The notes beneath the pieces were generated by a model, which was not told where the DNA came from, did not search any database, and saw nothing but the letters and a program-made list of their open reading frames with translations. Positions 15,249 to 20,123 of a DNA stretch of 20,123 nucleotides are shown here, one piece after another. The translations under genes and the position numbers were made by a program. The stretch's first letter is position 1; each line of letters opens with the position of its first letter. This DNA is from Spirosoma sp. (lineage in GTDB: Bacteria > Bacteroidota > Bacteroidia > Cytophagales > Spirosomataceae): NCBI GenBank assembly GCA_028288385.1, contig JAQBNX010000195.1:1-20123 (forward strand). The letters run 5' to 3'.

Positions 15249-17195
15249 TTAACTAACCTTCACCTCCGCCTGGAATGACCGGACGAAGTCGTCGACGCTC
15301 ATCATGCCTAGGTCACCCTGGCCTTTGCGTCGTACCGACAGCTTACCCTCGGCGGCTTCTTTCTCGCCAACAATCAGCATATACGGCACTTTAGCCACTT
15401 CGGCGTCGCGGATTTTACGCCCGATTTTCTCGTCCCGCAGGTCCACATACCCCCGGATGTCCTGCTCCTGAAGCGTTAAAAACAAGTCGTTGGCGTAGTC
15501 TTCGTACTTTTCCGAAATGGGCAGAATGGCAATCTGGTCGGGCGAGAGCCAAAGCGGGAAGTTACCCGCCGTTTGCTCAATCAGGATGGCAATGAACCGC
15601 TCCATCGACCCAAACGGCGCGCGGTGAATCATTACGGGCCGGTGCTTCTGGTTGTCGGCTCCTATGTATTCGAGTTCAAACCGGTTGGGCAGGTTATAAT
15701 CCACCTGAATGGTACCCAACTGCCACTTGCGGCCGAGGGCGTCGCGCACCATAAAATCCAGCTTAGGGCCGTAGAAAGCCGCTTCACCTAACTCAGTTAC
15801 GGTAGTCAGCCCTTTTTCGGCGGCTGCTTCAATAATGGCCGATTCAGCCTTTTCCCACAACTCATCAGAGCCAATGTACTTGCCTTCTTTTTCGGGGTCA
15901 CGCAGCGAAATCTGGGCGCTGTAGTCAGCAAACCCAAGTGCTTTAAACACCAGCAGTACCAGGTCGATCACCTTAATAAACTCCTCCTTTACCTGGTCGG
16001 GACGGCAGAAGATGTGCGCATCGTCCTGCGTGAATCCCCGCACACGCGTCAGACCATGCAACTCGCCCGACTGCTCATAGCGATACACGGTCCCGAACTC
16101 GGCCAGCCGCAGTGGCAGGTCGCGGTACGAGCGTGGCTTGGTCTTATAAATCTCGCAGTGGTGCGGGCAATTCATGGGCTTCAACAGGAACTCTTCATTG
16201 GGGTCGGGCGTCCTGATGGGCTGGAACGAGTCCTCGCCATATTTGTCCCAGTGGCCCGACGTTACGTACAGTTGTTTGCTGCCAATGTGGGGCGTCACCA
16301 CCTGCAGATAGCCTGACCGCAGTTGCGCCCGGCGAAGGAAGTTTTCCAGCCGCTCGCGCAGCATCGTGCCTTTCGGTAACCATAAGGGTAACCCTGCCCC
16401 TACTTTCTCTGAGAAAGCAAACAATTCCAGTTCTTTGCCGAGCTTTCGATGATCCCGCTTTTTGGCTTCTTCGAGCAAAAAAAGATAGTCGTCGAGTTCC
16501 TTTTGTTTAGGATACGTAACGGCATAAATGCGGGTTAGCTGCTTGTTCTTCTCATTACCGCGCCAGTATGCACCCGCTACGTTCATGATCTTGACGGCTT
16601 TGATAAAACCCGTGTTGGGAATATGTGGTCCGCGGCACAGGTCGGTAAAATTTCCCTGGGTGTAAAACGTAATGGTACCATCTTCTAGGCCTTCGAGCAG
16701 GTCGAGCTTATACGGATCGCCTTTCTCCTCAAAATAGGCAATGGCCTCGGCTTTGCTTTTTGGTTGGCGGACGTACTGTTCTTTCCGGCGGGCCAGTTCC
16801 AGCATTTTATCCTCTACCTTCTTGAAGTCTTCCTGCGAGAATGACTGTCCGTTCAGGTCCACATCGTAGTAAAAACCCGTCTCTACGGCCGGGCCAATTC
16901 CAAATTGAACCCCAGGATAAAGGCTCTCCAGCGCTTCGGCGAGCAAATGGGCCGATGAGTGCCAAAAGGTGGCTTTTCCGGCTGCATCATTCCAGGTCAG
17001 CAACTGCACATCGGCATCCGTATCAATGGGCCGTGTGGCGTCCTGAACAACACCATTTACTTTGGCAGCCAGTACGTTACGGGCCAGACCTTCACTAATT
17101 TGGGTGGCAATGTCCAGCCCGGTGCTTCCTTTGGGATACTGTCGAACGCTGCCATCGGGCAGTGTTACGTGAATTTGTTCGTCCTGCGCAATCAT
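15249..17195 (-). CDS. thrS: Threonine--tRNA ligase
   Basis: A full-length 648-residue class II aminoacyl-tRNA synthetase that charges tRNA-Thr in the cytoplasm. Domain order: TGS domain (~7-68), editing domain with HSSAH (H79, H83) and the C187/H191 pair in DLCRGPH, catalytic core with motif 2 around YRYEQSGELHGLTRVRGFTQ, and a C-terminal anticodon-binding domain (~550-648, starting near LSPDQIAILPI). Zinc ligands in the core are C343 (MNCPHH), H394 (DDAHIF) and the histidine of the motif 3 segment MIHRAPFGSMERF. The ATG at 17195 matches the expected N-terminus. The gene follows the TPR lipoprotein gene by 79 bp, and that gap contains a hairpin with a UGU-bearing loop (17224-17249). A hairpin terminator follows the stop. 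Confidence 0.98.
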   Translation of the reverse strand: MIAQDEQIHVTLPDGSVRQYPKGSTGLDIATQISEGLARNVLAAKVNGVVQDATRPIDTDADVQLLTWNDAAGKATFWHSSAHLLAEALESLYPGVQFGIGPAVETGFYYDVDLNGQSFSQEDFKKVEDKMLELARRKEQYVRQPKSKAEAIAYFEEKGDPYKLDLLEGLEDGTITFYTQGNFTDLCRGPHIPNTGFIKAVKIMNVAGAYWRGNEKNKQLTRIYAVTYPKQKELDDYLFLLEEAKKRDHRKLGKELELFAFSEKVGAGLPLWLPKGTMLRERLENFLRRAQLRSGYLQVVTPHIGSKQLYVTSGHWDKYGEDSFQPIRTPDPNEEFLLKPMNCPHHCEIYKTKPRSYRDLPLRLAEFGTVYRYEQSGELHGLTRVRGFTQDDAHIFCRPDQVKEEFIKVIDLVLLVFKALGFADYSAQISLRDPEKEGKYIGSDELWEKAESAIIEAAAEKGLTTVTELGEAAFYGPKLDFMVRDALGRKWQLGTIQVDYNLPNRFELEYIGADNQKHRPVMIHRAPFGSMERFIAILIEQTAGNFPLWLSPDQIAILPISEKYEDYANDLFLTLQEQDIRGYVDLRDEKIGRKIRDAEVAKVPYMLIVGEKEAAEGKLSVRRKGQGDLGMMSVDDFVRSFQAEVKVS

Positions 17196-17223
17196 GGTGT
17201 ACTGGGTTATACTATGGGCACCC

Positions 17224-17249
17224 GCAGCGTACCTACAACTGTACGCTAC
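17224..17249 (-). promoter_or_regulatory. thrS leader hairpin, possible tRNA-Thr anticodon-arm mimic
   Basis: In minus-strand RNA, GUAGCGUAC (17249-17241) pairs along its full length with GUACGCUGC (17232-17224), with one G-U wobble, closing an 8-base loop AGUUGUAG. The loop contains U-UGU-A, the order of U33, anticodon 34-36 and A37 in a tRNA-Thr with anticodon UGU. The hairpin ends 28 bases before the thrS ATG and is not followed by a U tract in the RNA sense. ThrRS of E. coli represses its own translation by binding an anticodon-like leader hairpin. A similar role here is inference. Confidence 0.4.
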
Positions 17250-17274
17250 TTCTTCTTTTTACTGAATATAAACA

Positions 17275-18510
17275 TTAATTCTGACCCAGCGGCTTTATGG
17301 TTCGGCGTGGACCAGTAGTCTGGAGCGAGTCGCCACCGGCAAGCACCCGTGTTTTGGGCTGGATCGTCGACACCCTGACGCGAGTTGTATCGAGCACGGC
17401 CCGGCCGCGCGTTTGAGCGGCTTTCTGACCAAATTCATCCGGCAAAACTAAGGAGTTATACGGGTTTCTCGCGTATCGTCGCCGGTCAGACCGCCATAGG
17501 CCAGCGGCAGCCTGCCGGTCGGCGGGGTTTTGCTGAGTAGCTTTGGTATAGGCCGCAATGGCCAGGTCGTATTGTCCCATCTGCTCATGGCAGTAACCAA
17601 GGTACGTGTCAATGCGTGGAAACTGAGGCCGTAATCGTTGTACCCGCTGGTAGTTTTCCAGTGCAGCGTAATAATTACGGTACTTCTGATTAATGAGCCC
17701 CATCTGAAAGTAAGCCTGATAATAACCCGGCTGAACCCGCACCGTTTGCTGGTAATACGTCATGGCACTGTCAATTTGCCCAGCCGTATGATATATCAGG
17801 CCCCTACCATAGCTAAGCCGGGCATCGGTCGGGAAGTAGCGGAGTGCCATAGCGTTATAGGCCAGCGCCGAAGCAGGATCACCCGCCGTCCGGTAAATGG
17901 CCGCCAGTTGATTGTATGTTTCCAGGTAACGGGGCTTTAGCCGAAGCGACTGCTGATAGAGCGCTAAGGCCTGGGTTGTGTCGCCCTGCCTGGCGGCCAT
18001 TAATCCACTAAAAAAATAAGCCTCACCATCGTAAGGAGCCATCTGCAGCGCACGCGCTACGTATAAACGGGCCTTATCTAACTGATTTTGCTGCAGCAGC
18101 AAATCGCCCTGTAATGTATAGAGTTCGGGGGTGTCTATACCCAGAATTTCGGCACGCTGGGCGTTCACAAGCGCTTTGTCGGGTTGCTGTAACGCCCGCA
18201 GAATTTGAGAGCGGGTGAGGTAATACGAACCCGCATTGTCGTTCCGGCTAATGGCTTCATCAATGTCAGCCAGGGCTGCCTTTACGCGCCCCATCGAGAG
18301 CAGGATAGACGCTCGTTTGGCATAGGCCGATGCAGGAGCCGACTGGTTAATGGAGCGCGTCAGCGCACGTAGCGCACCTGCGGTGCGGCTGCTGTCGCCC
18401 GGCTTTGGGAAATCAGGAATTCGGGCAGTCTGGCGGTTGTCGTTGCCGCAGGCTATTAGCAAAAGCGAAAATGTCAATGTGTAAAGGAATGAACGAACAA
18501 CTTTGACCAC
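17275..18510 (-). CDS. TPR-repeat lipoprotein
   Basis: With the GTG start at 18510 the product is 411 residues and begins with a clean lipoprotein signal, MVKVVRSFLYTLTFSLLLIAC, so C21 would be lipidated and the protein anchored to a membrane facing the periplasm. From about residue 40 to 340 come roughly nine 34-residue tetratricopeptide repeats, for example AYAKRASILLSMGRVKAALA and ETYNQLAAIYRTAGDPASAL, which usually form protein-binding scaffolds. A basic, low-complexity tail (~340-411) follows. An in-frame ATG at 18639, 7 bp after the methyltransferase stop, would add 43 residues before the signal. I prefer 18510 because such an extension would hide the lipobox, but an automatic annotation may use 18639. 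The partner is unknown. It lies between a methyltransferase gene and thrS on the same strand. Confidence 0.85.
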   Translation of the reverse strand: MVKVVRSFLYTLTFSLLLIACGNDNRQTARIPDFPKPGDSSRTAGALRALTRSINQSAPASAYAKRASILLSMGRVKAALADIDEAISRNDNAGSYYLTRSQILRALQQPDKALVNAQRAEILGIDTPELYTLQGDLLLQQNQLDKARLYVARALQMAPYDGEAYFFSGLMAARQGDTTQALALYQQSLRLKPRYLETYNQLAAIYRTAGDPASALAYNAMALRYFPTDARLSYGRGLIYHTAGQIDSAMTYYQQTVRVQPGYYQAYFQMGLINQKYRNYYAALENYQRVQRLRPQFPRIDTYLGYCHEQMGQYDLAIAAYTKATQQNPADRQAAAGLWRSDRRRYARNPYNSLVLPDEFGQKAAQTRGRAVLDTTRVRVSTIQPKTRVLAGGDSLQTTGPRRTIKPLGQN

Positions 18511-18646
18511 CGCAGAAAAGCGAAAACAGGAAGACGTTAGAGAAGATATGCCCAATCGGGCCCAATTGCCCTTAGATTTCACTTCAGTAACCCTCGTTCT
18601 GTTTTTACCCTGCTTCGGTAAGCCAATTCGCTTATTCATTCCTTGG

Positions 18647-19549
18647 CTAGTCTTTTGGTAAGGACGCGAAGCGGTAAAAGACCCCTAATGGCAACCGCTT
18701 CTGGAAGCTGTCGGCCATAAATAATTCACCCCATTCCGCATTAGGCACCTGACCAAATGTCTGGTTAATCAGGTTTTCTAAGATTAACGACGAGAAGCCG
18801 AGGGAATATAAGTTAATAATAAAAAAGAAATTTTGCCGGTCGAGCAGATCGGCGCAGGATTTGAGCAGTTCCTTGAGGTGTTCCTCCAATACCCACTTTT
18901 CGCCGTCGGGTCCCCGACCATAGGCGGGTGGATCCAGAATAATGCCGTTGTATCGGTTTCCCCGGCGCACTTCACGGCGCACGAACTTGGTCGCATCTTC
19001 AACAACCCAACGGATATTATCTAATTCGCTATAGTCCATGTTTTCCCGGGCCCAGCTGATCACGGGTTTTACGGCATCCACGTGGGTAACCTCAGCCCCG
19101 GCCTGCCGTGCCGCCAATGACGCTCCACCCGTGTAGGCAAATAAGTTCAGCACCTTCGGCCGGGCGGATGGGTTGACTTCGAGCATGTCGGTCACCCGTT
19201 CATGGATGTACGTCCAGTTGTCGGCCTGTTCGGGAAACAGCCCAACGTGTTTAAACGAAGTCAGGGCCAGTTTGAATTTTAGCGTTAGCCCCCCCTCCCG
19301 AAACGATACAAACCAGGGGTCGCGCATGTTTGGCGTAGTTTGCCAGTCTCCCCGCTCGGGAGACTGCCGGTCGCGCCGGAAAAAGGCGTGCGTACGTCGC
19401 TCCCACTCATCATCACCGAGTGATTTAGACCAGATGGCCTGCGGTTCGGGCCGGGCCAGCACAAATTCGCCAAATCGTTCAAGCTTCTGAAAATCGCCGG
19501 AATCGATCAGTTCGTAATCAGACCAGGGGGCGGGCGTAATGAGCTTCAT
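18647..19549 (-). CDS. Class I SAM-dependent methyltransferase, RlmI/RlmK-like (probable 23S rRNA m5C/m7G type)
   Basis: A 300-residue methyltransferase of the COG1092-type group. SAM motif I is VLNLFAYTGGASL (133-145), the acidic residue D158 in HVDAVK follows the second strand, and the catalytic-type motif is DPPAYGRGP (206-214). The segment KHVGLFPEQADNW before the core matches the 'GlFpdqr' linker of this group. Members methylate 23S rRNA, but this version lacks the N-terminal PUA domain of E. coli RlmI (~396 residues) and starts with a short beta region, so the target is uncertain. The ATG at 19549 was preferred over a TTG at 19558. The gene lies 54 bp downstream of the EVE gene, and 7 bp precede the alternative ATG of the TPR gene, which suggests cotranscription. 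Confidence 0.9.
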   Translation of the reverse strand: MKLITPAPWSDYELIDSGDFQKLERFGEFVLARPEPQAIWSKSLGDDEWERRTHAFFRRDRQSPERGDWQTTPNMRDPWFVSFREGGLTLKFKLALTSFKHVGLFPEQADNWTYIHERVTDMLEVNPSARPKVLNLFAYTGGASLAARQAGAEVTHVDAVKPVISWARENMDYSELDNIRWVVEDATKFVRREVRRGNRYNGIILDPPAYGRGPDGEKWVLEEHLKELLKSCADLLDRQNFFFIINLYSLGFSSLILENLINQTFGQVPNAEWGELFMADSFQKRLPLGVFYRFASLPKD

Positions 19550-19603
19550 ACCGTACAAGTGAATGATAAAAAGATGACAAAAACTAGCACTTGAGCGGCT
19601 ACC

Positions 19604-20032
19604 TTATTGGTCACCATCGACTAGAGTTCCCAGTTCGAGGATACGGTCAAACTCGTCGGGACGAACGGGCATAACTGACAAACGGGATTGTCTGATCAGG
19701 GCGATGGCCGCAAACCTAGGATCGGCTTTGATTTGACCCAATGAAACAGGTTTGTCCAAGGCCAGCACCGGCTCCAGTTCTACCACTACCCACCGGTTGG
19801 GCACTTTGGTTACGGTTGGGTCGGGGTAAGCCCCCCGGACCACCCTGGCCAACCCGACCACCGCGGGCTTTGTTACACTGTGGTAGAACAACACCAGGTC
19901 GCCCGGCTGCATAGCCATCAGGTTGTTACGGGCCTGGTAATTGCGGACCCCATCCCAAACCGCGCGGCCCTGCTGGATAAACTGGTGCCATCCGTAGGTT
20001 TCGGGTTCAGATTTGACGAGCCAGTAACTCAA
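19604..20032 (-). CDS. EVE domain-containing protein (thymocyte nuclear protein 1-like)
   Basis: A 142-residue protein that is one EVE domain, a PUA/YTH-related fold thought to bind modified bases in nucleic acids. Typical text is YWLVKSEPETYGW at the N-terminus, VWDGVRNYQARNNL (25-38), GDLVLFYHSV, VVGLARV and the terminal LALIRQSRLSV-like AIALIRQSRLSVMP. The start is a TTG at 20032: no in-frame ATG lies upstream, and homologues begin right at this point with the M-x-YWLVKSEP pattern. Cytoplasmic. The surroundings are a methyltransferase and thrS, not restriction or defence genes, so the housekeeping branch of the family is favoured. The exact ligand is unknown. Confidence 0.93.
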   Translation of the reverse strand: MSYWLVKSEPETYGWHQFIQQGRAVWDGVRNYQARNNLMAMQPGDLVLFYHSVTKPAVVGLARVVRGAYPDPTVTKVPNRWVVVELEPVLALDKPVSLGQIKADPRFAAIALIRQSRLSVMPVRPDEFDRILELGTLVDGDQ

Positions 20033-20123
20033 CGTGTTTGGGAATGGATGTACACAGGAATGACAAACCAGTTGACCAGCTCATTTGCTTTTCGCCCGCA
20101 GGTTCAGTCGTTATCAATAATAA

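Noticed and set aside
17224..17256. The thrS leader hairpin read as a plus-strand terminator, since TTCTTCTTTTT follows it on that strand.
   Set aside because: No plus-strand gene ends nearby, and the arms mismatch on that strand while pairing fully in minus-strand RNA.
20044..20123. Plus-strand reading frames starting at ATG 20044 and ATG 20048 that stay open to the window end.
   Set aside because: Both are only about 25 codons and in different frames, so openness is not informative; a divergent gene may start here but cannot be called.

Overview
The window looks like chromosome of a Bacteroidota bacterium, probably a Cytophagales member close to Spirosoma. The reasons are family content and gene style: tandem secreted ~940-residue M16 proteases, a Tat-exported Gfo/Idh/MocA oxidoreductase, small secreted beta proteins, starts without clear Shine-Dalgarno sequences, and roughly 50-55% GC by eye. 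I see no rRNA, tRNA, CRISPR array, insertion sequence or phage gene. The genus is an inference.

Layout. (1) 1-4601, + strand: two tandem M16 metalloprotease paralogues, the first cut by the window edge, each followed by a hairpin terminator. (2) 4697-6096, +: a secreted leucine-rich-repeat protein now split by a one-base frameshift in an A5 run. (3) 6219-7139, +: an EamA/DMT exporter, then a 336-bp gap with a perfect 29-bp-arm hairpin and a possible 54-codon minus-strand ORF, then a small secreted protein (7476-7958). (4) 8053-14325: a sugar-oxidation gene set. On the minus strand are an SDR dehydrogenase, an exported SMP-30-type lactonase and a Tat-exported Gfo/Idh/MocA oxidoreductase. A divergent aldose 1-epimerase follows, then a minus-strand IlvD/Edd sugar-acid dehydratase. 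(5) 14452-15126, +: an outer-membrane beta-barrel protein. (6) 15249-20032, minus: thrS, a TPR lipoprotein, an RlmI/RlmK-like methyltransferase and an EVE-domain protein, all in the same direction.

How the genes fit together. Region 4 matches the early steps of non-phosphorylative sugar catabolism: mutarotase, dehydrogenase, lactonase, then dehydration of the aldonic acid to a 2-keto-3-deoxy acid. Predicted export signals put the epimerase, lactonase and Gfo/Idh enzyme outside the cytoplasm and leave the SDR and dehydratase inside. The sugar cannot be read from the sequence, and no aldolase, final dehydrogenase or transporter is present here. Region 6 mixes translation functions with a lipoprotein and is probably a housekeeping run.

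Most worth a second look: a hairpin in the thrS leader whose loop carries the threonine anticodon UGU in tRNA-like context (possible ThrRS autoregulation), the frameshifted LRR gene, an 18-bp hairpin in the lactonase leader that pairs fully only as minus-strand RNA, and the minus-strand ORF facing the 29-bp hairpin.
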